Below are positions 1-6,691 of a stretch of 13,108 nucleotides of DNA, one piece after another. The DNA is from Campylobacteraceae bacterium (lineage in GTDB: Bacteria; Campylobacterota; Campylobacteria; Campylobacterales; Sulfurovaceae): the NCBI GenBank assembly GCA_026985495.1, contig JALSQJ010000090.1, positions 1 through 13,108 of the forward strand. The letters run 5' to 3'. Numbering within the stretch: position 1 is the first letter of the stretch; each line of letters starts with the position of its first letter. Under the pieces are notes generated by a model. The model made no database searches and was not told the DNA's origin. It was given only the letters and a program-made list of their open reading frames with translations. The translations under genes were made by a program, and so were the position numbers.

Positions 1-266
1 TTTCTATCATTTCCTACACCTGTCTGAATAATAGCTTCAATAATAATCTCATTCATACGTGTTGCAGACTCAATAGCTGTTGCAATATCACCTGCATCAA
101 CTCGTCTATTGAGCCTTTTATCATTTTCTATTATCTCTATAATTTTGTTAAGTCCAACAACATCTGAACCTTCTGCTCCTGTTAATTGAGTCGCATAGCT
201 CACAGAGGGTAAAACAGCCACAACAGGCAATGTACATAAGTTTTTTAAGAAGTTTCTACGTTCCAT
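1..266 (-). CDS. Tat-exported protein of unknown function, N-terminal 88 residues (partial)
   Basis: The reading frame is open from an ATG at 266 to the left edge, so the C-terminal part is missing. Residues 1-25 look like a twin-arginine signal peptide: the start MERRNFLKN matches the RRxFLK motif, followed by a short hydrophobic stretch (LPVVAVLPSVSYA) and a likely AxA-type cleavage near YAT. Export of a folded, possibly cofactor-bearing protein to the periplasm by the Tat system is inferred from this. The mature part seen so far is helical and rich in I/E/N/D, ending in TGVGNDRK. That segment vaguely recalls a non-catalytic region of some bacterial haem-peroxidase-like proteins, but this is from memory and weak, so no function is assigned. 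The ribosome site AGGAAAA lies 5 to 6 bases before the ATG. Two palindromes lie just upstream. Confidence 0.75.
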   Translation of the reverse strand, partial: MERRNFLKNLCTLPVVAVLPSVSYATQLTGAEGSDVVGLNKIIEIIENDKRLNRRVDAGDIATAIESATRMNEIIIEAIIQTGVGNDR

Positions 267-277
267 AAATTTTTCCT

Positions 278-296
278 GAATATTAAATTAATATTC
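278..296. promoter_or_regulatory. Perfect 19-bp palindrome upstream of the Tat gene
   Basis: The arms gaatattaa and ttaatattc are exact reverse complements around one central base. The element ends 11 bases before the ATG at 266, next to its ribosome site, and immediately downstream (minus sense) of -10-like hexamers (TACTAT at 298-303, TACACT at 303-308). That placement suits a repressor operator. The region is extremely AT-rich, so a chance palindrome is also possible. I cannot match it firmly to a Fur, NikR or other known box. Confidence 0.4.
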
Positions 297-312
297 AATA
301 GTAGTGTAAATA

Positions 313-323
313 TGATTAAATCA
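313..323. promoter_or_regulatory. Second short palindrome (tgatt-a-aatca)
   Basis: An 11-bp perfect palindrome lies 16 bp beyond the 19-bp one, in the same AT-rich leader of the Tat gene. Having two palindromes close together slightly strengthens the idea of a regulated promoter, but in sequence this AT-rich an 11-mer alone means little. Confidence 0.25.
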
Positions 324-383
324 ATATTAAATAATAAAAAATATCTTAAAATACCAATTTAAAGTTAAATATTCAATATAAAA

Positions 384-560
384 TTATTTTCTCTCAACAC
401 AAAGTTTATTAATATTTTCATCTACAATACAACTCTCTTTTTGCTCACTTAAATCTCTATATTCAATAAGTGTTTGAGGTTCAATAGTGGTTCTAATTGG
501 GTCTGAATCTGAAAATAGAAGAGAGGTTAATAATAGAGTTAGATAGATAGTTTTATTCAA
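384..560 (-). CDS. Small secreted peptide with a cysteine pair (58 aa, TTG start)
   Basis: This short gene of 58 codons starts with TTG at 560 and ends with TAA at 384. The start is supported by an AAGGA ribosome site (567-571) six bases upstream and a TATAAT at 588-593. The N-terminus MNKTIYLTLLLTSLLFSD is a compact signal peptide: one lysine, then a hydrophobic core, with probable cleavage around residues 17-18. The mature part of about 40 residues is hydrophilic and contains only two cysteines (C44 and C54), which could form one periplasmic disulfide around the loop IVDENINKL. I do not recognise a family. It lies between the DoxX and Tat genes on the same strand and may be a third member of that group. 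Confidence comes from the combination of ribosome site, promoter and signal peptide, not from homology. Confidence 0.6.
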   Translation of the reverse strand: MNKTIYLTLLLTSLLFSDSDPIRTTIEPQTLIEYRDLSEQKESCIVDENINKLCVERK

Positions 561-587
561 GTTTTTTCCTTTTTAAAAAGTAAAAAC

Positions 588-593
588 ATTATA
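588..593 (-). promoter_or_regulatory. -10 box of the small secreted peptide gene
   Basis: A perfect TATAAT on the minus strand would start transcription near 581, about 20 bases before the TTG at 560, leaving room for the AAGGA ribosome site. The -35 position (611-616, AACTAC) is not a consensus match and coincides with one arm of the inverted repeat at 607-642. Confidence 0.45.
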
Positions 594-606
594 GCTTATC
601 AACTTA

Positions 607-642
607 AGAGGTAGTTAAACTTTTAACTCACGAACTACCTCT
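607..642. repeat. Inverted repeat after the DoxX gene, possible weak terminator
   Basis: The arms agaggtagtt (607-616) and aactacctct (633-642) are perfect 10-bp reverse complements with a 16-base loop. It begins 24 bases past the DoxX stop in the transcribed sense. No run of T follows on either strand, so a classic intrinsic terminator is doubtful. It could instead be a stem in a through-transcript, or an operator over the -35 region of the small peptide gene. Confidence 0.4.
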
Positions 643-666
643 ATATAATTGCTTTTAAACAATAGA

Positions 667-1068
667 TTACTTTTTCTTAAACTTAAACCCATCATTAAAG
701 CCAATATTAGAAACAGCTAAACTTAGAGCAGCAATTAAAAATAGTAGTGGTGTCTCAATAATCCACTCTCCATAATCACCCAATTGAAAAAGAGTCTCTC
801 TATATACTAGACCTATAGCAAAGAGCATATCAACAACTACAAGAATAGATGCTATTTTGATATATTGTCCAAATATAAGAAGAATAGGTGCAACCACCTC
901 ACCAATATAGACACCATAAGTAATATAGTGAGCAAACTCTCTCGATAGATGAAGTTCTAAAAAGAGTTTCTCTATCCCCTCTACCCCTGTTAAGATTTTA
1001 TCTACCCCATGAAAAAGAAGTAAAATACCCAAGCCTGTTGCCAAAATTCGTATGGAACGTTCATTCAT
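667..1068 (-). CDS. DoxX family membrane protein
   Basis: This is a 133-residue integral membrane protein of the DoxX family, with about four membrane segments (roughly residues 5-24, 47-66, 70-88 and 103-122). The signatures are the early segment GLGILLLFHGVDKILTG, the GEVVAPILLIFG segment and the charged KFKKK tail. DoxX-type proteins are small inner-membrane proteins. Some act with redox or quinone-linked systems and some in oxidative-stress responses, but most, including this one, have no proven substrate. It starts at ATG 1068 with ribosome site AAGGA, and has its own extended -10 promoter in the 70-bp gap behind the thioredoxin-like gene. Its closeness to a thioredoxin-fold gene fits a redox role, which is inference only. 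Confidence 0.85.
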   Translation of the reverse strand: MNERSIRILATGLGILLLFHGVDKILTGVEGIEKLFLELHLSREFAHYITYGVYIGEVVAPILLIFGQYIKIASILVVVDMLFAIGLVYRETLFQLGDYGEWIIETPLLFLIAALSLAVSNIGFNDGFKFKKK

Positions 1069-1098
1069 TATTTTTCCTTTTTTATAATTTCAAAAAAT

Positions 1099-1107
1099 AT
1101 TATAGCA
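1099..1107 (-). promoter_or_regulatory. Extended -10 promoter of the DoxX gene
   Basis: On the minus strand the bases read TGC-TATAAT, an extended -10 element, with the hexamer at 1099-1104. Transcription would start near 1092, about 24 bases before the ATG at 1068. There is no evident -35, which is usual for Campylobacterota sigma-70 promoters. Confidence 0.5.
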
Positions 1108-1138
1108 CAGAATGGAACGTTTTTATACTAAGATGTCA

Positions 1139-1459
1139 CTAAGCACCCATCATTATATTGTAAGGTCTTGAGAGATTCTCTTCTAACTGATGCAGACTAA
1201 CTGTTCTTCCCTCTCTTACAAACTCTCTACCATCTAAAAAAACTAAGATGGTAGGCAATGAAAAGACTTGATAAGCAGATGCTATCTCTCTATTCTCTTC
1301 TGCATCTAAAAAAATCTGTTTTATCTTAGGAAACTTACTATTAAACAGCTCTTTAAACTTTGGTCGAAGGGCATGACAGACATTACAATGCTCTCCTGAG
1401 AAGTATAACAACACACCCATCTCTTCTTTAATAGTATTTTCTAACTCTTCTAAATTCAC
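1139..1459 (-). CDS. Thioredoxin-like protein, CNVC active site (cytoplasmic)
   Basis: This single-domain thioredoxin fold has 106 residues. The redox motif is C25-N-V-C28 in YFSGEHCNVCH, not the classic WCGPC. The cis-proline loop is present in FSLPTILVFLDG, followed by the usual beta strand. There is no signal peptide, so it should act in the cytoplasm as a small thiol-disulfide reductase; its partner cannot be read from sequence. The start is GTG at 1459, supported by AAGGAG five bases upstream. The gene begins 9 bases after the stop of the Mur-ligase-like gene and so is the last gene of the metG operon. It is not the main thioredoxin: the active site is atypical and a TrxC-like gene lies elsewhere in the window. 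Confidence 0.85.
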   Translation of the reverse strand: MNLEELENTIKEEMGVLLYFSGEHCNVCHALRPKFKELFNSKFPKIKQIFLDAEENREIASAYQVFSLPTILVFLDGREFVREGRTVSLHQLEENLSRPYNIMMGA

Positions 1460-1468
1460 TCTTACTCC

Positions 1469-2452
1469 TTAATCAAAAAGAGAGTACTCCTCTTTTATTT
1501 TTGGTAACATTGTTCTATCTAATGCATATACAAAGGCGTAGTTAAAGTAAGCATTTTTTAGAATATCACGAGCCTCATCAACATCATTGTACCAATTTGG
1601 TCTATCAACCCCATCAACTTTTGTTTTTGGAGGAGTTAGAACAATTGTTTTAACCCATGCACCATTGTAGCGAACATACTCTCTTGCCTTATATACATCT
1701 TGTAGATTATCTGTAAAAATTGCAACTTTATCACTCTTGCTTGGTACCATAATATTTAAAAAACCATCAATAAATACAGGTACAAAATGTTTAGTATATT
1801 TTACTCGATGTAAATCATACGGTAGGTGATGCAGGTCACAAAACTCTACTACACGCTGTAGAATATCTACATGAAAAGGAGTAATCTCTTTCTCTTGATA
1901 TATGTAACCATTTATCTTAAATGTTGTCTTAAAAAGGGTATCGGTAATAATCTCACAACTAGCCTCTTTATTTAAAATAGCAACATCTGGCTTAATCATC
2001 TTTAGAAGTAGATTATCTGTTCCTATGAACATTTTAGCATCAGAGTTTAAAATTTTTTCAAATAGCCTCTTCCAATTGTTAGGAAGAATTTCAATATTTG
2101 ACTTCTGAGTTACAATCATCTTCATAAATGACATCTCATGTTCAGTAAAGAGGTAAAAACTTGACTCTCTTGAGATCAATACATATCTAATAAGTTTAAA
2201 TGCAGCTTTTTGAATATCTTTTACTTGAATCCATGCTACTTCTGTATCTGTTATTTTAATCGAAGCATCTGAAAAAATAATAGCATAAGCACCATTTGCT
2301 AATGCTGTTGCAATCTCATCTTCATCATTTGAGATAAAAAGGTCACCTTGGTCAACTTTAGAGGGGTAAACTGTTACAGAATTAATAGCTGAAACAGTAG
2401 GTTCTGAAATAACTTCACCCGATGTGAGGTTTAATAAATCTTCTATTTTCAT
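1469..2452 (-). CDS. Mur-ligase-like protein lacking the ATP-binding loop, function unknown
   Basis: This protein has 327 residues from the ATG at 2452. I chose that start because TAAGG lies nine bases before it; a TTG at 2476 in the same frame has no suitable site and overlaps metG. Residues 1-90 resemble the UDP-MurNAc-binding N-terminal domain of MurE/MurF: the pattern YPSKVDQGDLFIS (29-41), ALANGAYAIIF (50-60), then WIQVKDIQKAAFKLIRYV (74-91). Where MurF carries its GTNGKT P-loop, this protein has FTEHEMSFMK, so ATP binding looks lost. PDVAIL (155-160) matches the later Mur strand near Pd-avi. The resemblance is my reading of motifs, not a search. It may be a regulatory or scaffold relative of a peptidoglycan ligase. 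It begins 16 bases after the metG stop, so the two are co-transcribed. Confidence 0.65.
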   Translation of the reverse strand: MKIEDLLNLTSGEVISEPTVSAINSVTVYPSKVDQGDLFISNDEDEIATALANGAYAIIFSDASIKITDTEVAWIQVKDIQKAAFKLIRYVLISRESSFYLFTEHEMSFMKMIVTQKSNIEILPNNWKRLFEKILNSDAKMFIGTDNLLLKMIKPDVAILNKEASCEIITDTLFKTTFKINGYIYQEKEITPFHVDILQRVVEFCDLHHLPYDLHRVKYTKHFVPVFIDGFLNIMVPSKSDKVAIFTDNLQDVYKAREYVRYNGAWVKTIVLTPPKTKVDGVDRPNWYNDVDEARDILKNAYFNYAFVYALDRTMLPKIKEEYSLFD

Positions 2453-2468
2453 ATATGTGTCAACCTTA

Positions 2469-4430
2469 TTAACCAATTGGTGTTCCGTCTGTTTTCGACT
2501 TTTCTGGACGAATCAGACAGAGTCCATCTCTATCTTTAGCAGCTAGTAGCATACCTTGACTAACCATTCCCATTAACTTTGCAGGTTTCAAGTTGGCAAC
2601 AACACAAACTTGGGTATTAAGTATCTCATCAGCAGAGTACCACTCTTTAACTCCTGCTACAATCTGTCTTGGCTCATCTTCGCCTAAATCTACTTGAAGA
2701 AGTAGAAGTTTTTTGCTCTTTGGAACCTCTTGAGCCTCTATAACTGTTCCAACCTTTAAAGAGGTTTGGAAAAACTGGTCAATCCCAATAAGTGCTAAAC
2801 CATCTTCAGATTTTTTAGCCTCTTTGCGTTGCTTCTTCTTCGCTTCAGCTTCGGCTTTCTCTTTTTTGAGAGCTTCTGCTCTCTCATCTACTAAAAGCTC
2901 CTCTTCTATTCTTGGAAAGAGTGGTTCTCGTTTTTTAGTCACAAATGGAGCTAAAACTTCACCTTTTCTAATGATGTTCTCAAAACTCTCTGGAGTAATC
3001 TCAAACCCTAAAGCACTACAGATTGTTGTAGTTGTTTTTGGCATAACAGCATGAAGCATAAGCGATACTTTTGCTAAAATGGTTGCAATAAGCCCATTTA
3101 GTGCCATAGTCTCTTCTGTTTTGCCCTCTTTTATCATTGTCCAAGGTTGATACTTGTCAATAGCTCTGTTAGCTACAGTTAATGGTCTCCAAAGCTCCTC
3201 TAAAAAACGGTGCAGTTGAAGTTCAAAAATAAATGGTTCAAGTTTAGCCATAGATAGTTCAACCTCATCAAGTTCAGCTTGGTAATATTTAGATACCAAA
3301 TCAGACTCTACTCTACCCTCAAAATACTTTCCACTCATTCCAATAAGACGGTTAAGCAAGTTTCCAAGGTCATTTCCAAGGTCAGAGTTAATTCTGTCCA
3401 TCAATGCTCGTTGAGAGAAGTCACCATCGCCACCAAAAGGAACTTCTCTAAGCATAAAGTAACGGAAATTCTCTAAACCATAAGCATCAGCAACCTCTTT
3501 TGGGTTTACTACATTCCCTTTTGACTTTGACATCTTCTCACCATTTCGTGTCCACCAACCGTGAGCACCAATATGTTTAGGAAGAGGAAGTCCCAAACTC
3601 ATTAAAAATGCAGGCCAATAGATAGCATGAAAACGTAAAATATCTTTTCCAATAAGATGAACTCTTGCAGGCCAATAGTCCATATTTTTATCATCGTCTC
3701 CATACCCAAGAGCTGTAACATAGTTCATCAACGCATCAAGCCAAACATACATAACATGTTTTGGGTCATTGAAATCTTCTGGAAGTTTTACCCCCCAATC
3801 AAATGAAGTTCGTGTAATAGAGAGGTCATTTAATCCCCCCTCTACAAAACGAATTACCTCATTTCTTTTGCTCTTTGGTAAGATACAATCTGGATTGTCG
3901 TTGTACCATGCTAGAAGTCTATCTTCATAAGCAGATAGTTTAAAGAAGTAACTCTCCTCCTCAACAATTGAGGTTGGTTTACCACAATCTGGACAAAACT
4001 CACCATCTACCAACTGTGTCTCTGGAAAAAAGGTTTCACATGAGATACAGTAGTGACCAGAGTAGGTATCTTTATAGATATCACCATTGCTATGCATAGT
4101 TGTAAAGGCTTTTTGAACCCCCTTTTTATGGTCGGCATCGGTGGTACGAATAAATTTATCATAAGAGATATCAAATTCGTCCCAAAGCTCTTTAAACGTT
4201 TTTGAGATTTTATCAGCATACGCTTGGATATCTTCACCCCTTTTTTTAGCAGCCTCCTCAATCTTTTGACCATGCTCATCTGTTCCTGTTAAGAAGAAAG
4301 TATCTTCCCCAATAAGACGAGCGTAACGAGCTAAAGTATCTGCAATAATAGTTGTGTAAGCGTGTCCAATGTGTGCAACATCGTTAACATAGTAGATAGG
4401 TGTAGTAATATATGATTTATGACAAGACAT
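2469..4430 (-). CDS. metG: Methionyl-tRNA synthetase
   Basis: This is a class I aminoacyl-tRNA synthetase that charges tRNA-Met with methionine in the cytoplasm, at 653 residues. The HIGH motif is H20-I-G-H23 and the KMSKS loop is K299-S303. A zinc knuckle with C128, C131, C146 and C149 sits in the connective domain, so this is the four-cysteine type. The anticodon-binding helical domain covers roughly 340-510. A very charged lysine/glutamate/alanine linker (about 518-543) leads to a C-terminal EMAP-II-like tRNA-binding/dimerisation domain (about 549-653, with LKVGTVIEAQEVPKSKKLL and QIVAG). The ATG at 4430 has AAGGGA ten bases upstream. It heads an operon with the Mur-ligase-like and CNVC thioredoxin genes. 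A 78-bp gap separates it from the cytochrome c gene upstream and holds no clear promoter consensus. Confidence 0.97.
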   Translation of the reverse strand: MSCHKSYITTPIYYVNDVAHIGHAYTTIIADTLARYARLIGEDTFFLTGTDEHGQKIEEAAKKRGEDIQAYADKISKTFKELWDEFDISYDKFIRTTDADHKKGVQKAFTTMHSNGDIYKDTYSGHYCISCETFFPETQLVDGEFCPDCGKPTSIVEEESYFFKLSAYEDRLLAWYNDNPDCILPKSKRNEVIRFVEGGLNDLSITRTSFDWGVKLPEDFNDPKHVMYVWLDALMNYVTALGYGDDDKNMDYWPARVHLIGKDILRFHAIYWPAFLMSLGLPLPKHIGAHGWWTRNGEKMSKSKGNVVNPKEVADAYGLENFRYFMLREVPFGGDGDFSQRALMDRINSDLGNDLGNLLNRLIGMSGKYFEGRVESDLVSKYYQAELDEVELSMAKLEPFIFELQLHRFLEELWRPLTVANRAIDKYQPWTMIKEGKTEETMALNGLIATILAKVSLMLHAVMPKTTTTICSALGFEITPESFENIIRKGEVLAPFVTKKREPLFPRIEEELLVDERAEALKKEKAEAEAKKKQRKEAKKSEDGLALIGIDQFFQTSLKVGTVIEAQEVPKSKKLLLLQVDLGEDEPRQIVAGVKEWYSADEILNTQVCVVANLKPAKLMGMVSQGMLLAAKDRDGLCLIRPEKSKTDGTPIG

Positions 4431-4508
4431 AAGTAGTGTTTCCCTTAAACAAATGAGTTTAAATAAAATTCATTAAATATTTTTGTTGAATTCTATCTAA
4501 ATTATGCT

Positions 4509-4847
4509 CTACTTCAACTTTGATTTAACATTATATAGTTCCCAATAGCGTTCAAGTGCCTCATCTAGCTCTTTATCACTCAATGTTGTTTTATCTTTTA
4601 CCGAAAATCTATCTAAAAATATCTCACTCATCAATGAATCTTTCTCGGTAGGATTTTTTAAAAACTCTTTTAATGTTGTCTTAACACTCAACTCTCCACT
4701 ATAGGTTTTAAGATAGGTCATAAACATCTTCTCCAATGAGGCAGGTTGATAACGATGACAAGGTACACAATTACGCTCATAAACTGTCTCTGTTTTAGAA
4801 AATATAGCAATGGTAAAACTAAAAAGTAAAAATAGTATCTTAATCAT
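4509..4847 (-). CDS. Small periplasmic monohaem cytochrome c-like protein
   Basis: This protein has 112 residues. The N-terminus MIKILFLLFSFTIAIFSK is a Sec signal peptide, cleaved near residues 17-19. A single haem-attachment motif C27-V-P-C30-H31 follows almost at once, so haem c is attached covalently in the periplasm with H31 as one axial ligand. The sixth ligand is uncertain; M73 in KDSLMSEIF is the best candidate. The rest is helical and charged. The first 8 bases overlap the kinase stop codon (ATGATTAA), which implies translational coupling to the two-component system. It may be an electron carrier or, given this linkage, a redox or ligand sensor input to the kinase. That last idea is inference. 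Confidence 0.8.
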   Translation of the reverse strand: MIKILFLLFSFTIAIFSKTETVYERNCVPCHRYQPASLEKMFMTYLKTYSGELSVKTTLKEFLKNPTEKDSLMSEIFLDRFSVKDKTTLSDKELDEALERYWELYNVKSKLK

Positions 4848-6048
4848 CTAATGTTCCTTGTAAAAAATTAACTTGTATGGTAGTTCCTACATCTAGTTTT
4901 GACTCTACATTAATCTGTAAATTGTACTCATCTATGATACCTTTAACAATATTTAAACCAATACCAAAACCTCCCTCTGATGTATTAAAACGGGTGTAGC
5001 GTTCAAAAATCTCTTGTACCTTTTCAGACTTAATCCCAATACCTGTATCTTGTACTCTAAAATAGGTTTTACGCAATACAATATAGATTGTTCCATTACG
5101 CTTATTATATTTAATAGCATTGGAGATAAGATTGTCTAACACCCTTGCAATTTTAACACTATCTATAAAGATTGCCGACTCTTTTAAATCCAATTCAAAG
5201 GTTACTTTTTTTGCCCCTGCTAAAATAGCAAAATACTCTACTCTATCATAAATAAGCTGTTTCAAATCAATCCATTCATCTTTAGACTCTCGATTATGAC
5301 TTAAGGTCAAATAGGTCAAATCATGATAGAGATGTGAAACTGTTTTAGCTGCAACATTAATACGATTTAATCTTCTCTTGTTTCTTTCACTCATAGACTC
5401 CATATCCATCATCTCAACATTAGCTAAAATAGCTGAAATAGGGGTATTTAACTCATGAGTAGTATCTTTAATAAAGTTATCAAGCAGTTGTACTGATTCA
5501 TTCATAGGACGCAGTAGTATCTTAACAAAAAAGAAACCAAACATTGCTAACATGATAAATATTAATGCACCAAACGTAATAATATTTGAGATAGTATTAT
5601 AGTACCATGTCAAATCTTCAGGAATTTCAATAAAAAGATATTTTGCACCTAAATAGTAATCATCTAAACTTTTTACAAAATGGATATATTCCCCTACTCG
5701 ATAAATCTCTTTTTCAAAACTAATATTTGGGTTTTTTAAAATAGAAAAAATTTTATGACCCTCAATATCATAGATAGCAGAGCTGAATAGTCTGCTTCTA
5801 GGATAGATAGTTCGTTTAGGAAAATCGTTATGAAGATGTTTTAATGCTTTAACCTGTTGGTTTGCATAGTTGGATAGTTGTGTGCGTTGATTAGAAAACA
5901 TCAACTCCTCTTGACTCTTGTAGTAAAACTTTCCTATGAGAAATAGAAGAATAATTACCAAAATGCTGTAGAGTGAGAGAAAGCGTAAAAGGGAACGCTT
6001 CTCATTATTTCGAAGTAAACTTGTACCCTTGTTTTTTGATACTAACAA
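4840..6048 (-). CDS. Sensor histidine kinase, membrane-bound, without a HAMP domain
   Basis: This is a 402-residue membrane kinase. The first membrane segment is about residues 23-42, the periplasmic sensor loop about 43-152, and the second membrane segment about 153-178. The phosphoacceptor is H198 in FIKDTTHELNTPI. The ATPase domain has the N-box DNLISNAIKYN (305-315), G1 DTGIGI (from D334) and G2 GGFGIGL (359-365). Only some 20 residues separate the second membrane segment from H198, so there is no room for an ordinary HAMP linker. The start is TTG at 6048, supported by AAGGAAAG just upstream; no other start precedes the first membrane segment. It overlaps the response regulator by 44 bp, so the pair is coupled. 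The periplasmic loop has no recognised ligand fold. The H-box style is common in Campylobacterota kinases of the ArsS type. Confidence 0.93.
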   Translation of the reverse strand: MLVSKNKGTSLLRNNEKRSLLRFLSLYSILVIILLFLIGKFYYKSQEELMFSNQRTQLSNYANQQVKALKHLHNDFPKRTIYPRSRLFSSAIYDIEGHKIFSILKNPNISFEKEIYRVGEYIHFVKSLDDYYLGAKYLFIEIPEDLTWYYNTISNIITFGALIFIMLAMFGFFFVKILLRPMNESVQLLDNFIKDTTHELNTPISAILANVEMMDMESMSERNKRRLNRINVAAKTVSHLYHDLTYLTLSHNRESKDEWIDLKQLIYDRVEYFAILAGAKKVTFELDLKESAIFIDSVKIARVLDNLISNAIKYNKRNGTIYIVLRKTYFRVQDTGIGIKSEKVQEIFERYTRFNTSEGGFGIGLNIVKGIIDEYNLQINVESKLDVGTTIQVNFLQGTLDD

Positions 6049-6679
6049 CTCTTTCCTTACCTATTATTTTACGAATATTTTTAATGTATGTACGCAATGC
6101 TGTATCACTTGGGTCTTCATCATAATCCCACAACTCTTTATATATTCGCTCATGAGAGAGAACCTCATCGGGATGTTTCATAAATAGTTTAAAGAGTGCA
6201 GACTCTTTATTTCCAAGTGTCTGAGCAACACCATTGACTAAAACTTCATTAGATTTTGTGTTATATTCTATATTTTCACCAAGAGAGATAAGCTCTTTAG
6301 CCTCATGAAAAAATCCTCTTCTTAATAGAGTCTCTATTCTAATAGCCAACTCTTTAAGGAGAAAAGGTTTTCGAAGATAATCATCACAACCACTCAAAAA
6401 ACCTCTCTCTAAATCATCAACTCCATCAAGAGAGGTAATAAAAATAGCAGGAGCTACTACATCATTCTCTCGTGCCTCTTTGAGAAGATTAAACCCATCT
6501 ATTCCTGGAGTATTTACATCTAAAAGAAGTAGGTCAAACTTTGACTCATAGAGTCTATCTTGTGCCTCATATCCATCATAAGTATAGACAACTTCATACC
6601 CCTCATCTTCTAAAAATTCAGTTACAGTTTCATTAAGGTTTGCATCATCTTCAAGAAGTAATATTTTTGCTTTAGCCAT
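6005..6679 (-). CDS. OmpR/PhoB-type response regulator
   Basis: This DNA-binding response regulator has 224 residues. The receiver domain (about 4-115) has acidic residues E10-D11-D12, phospho-acceptor D54 in LLLDVNTPGIDG, the switch threonine T82 in FITSLDG, and K104 in LRKPF. A winged-helix effector domain (about 128-222) carries the family patterns NKESALFKLFMKHPDEVLS, ALRTYIKNIRKIIG and KKQGYKF. It is presumably phosphorylated by the kinase whose TTG start lies inside its 3' end. The ATG at 6679 has a strong AAGGAG site and starts 12 bases after the trxC stop. Its targets are not visible here; I saw no convincing direct repeats in nearby promoters that would mark autoregulation. Confidence 0.95.
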   Translation of the reverse strand: MAKAKILLLEDDANLNETVTEFLEDEGYEVVYTYDGYEAQDRLYESKFDLLLLDVNTPGIDGFNLLKEARENDVVAPAIFITSLDGVDDLERGFLSGCDDYLRKPFLLKELAIRIETLLRRGFFHEAKELISLGENIEYNTKSNEVLVNGVAQTLGNKESALFKLFMKHPDEVLSHERIYKELWDYDEDPSDTALRTYIKNIRKIIGKERVVSIKKQGYKFTSK

Positions 6680-6691
6680 AAATTCTCCTTG

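Noticed and set aside
2453..2476. TTG start extending the Mur-ligase-like protein by eight residues
   Set aside because: No ribosome site precedes it and it overlaps the metG stop, while the ATG at 2452 has TAAGG at good spacing.
2824..3054. Open plus-strand frame of 76 codons
   Set aside because: It lies inside metG on the opposite strand; the low-complexity serine/alanine/phenylalanine protein is the mirror of the lysine/glutamate linker and has no ribosome site.
3279..3476. Open plus-strand frame of 65 codons
   Set aside because: Antisense to metG anticodon-domain coding sequence with no family resemblance or promoter; a shadow frame.
4007..4279. Minus-strand frame of 90 codons
   Set aside because: Out-of-frame within metG, whose conserved residues are in another frame; the translated product has no recognisable features.
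4445..4462. Inverted repeat ttaaac/gtttaa upstream of metG as a terminator or operator
   Set aside because: Six AT-rich base pairs with no T-run; expected by chance in this composition.
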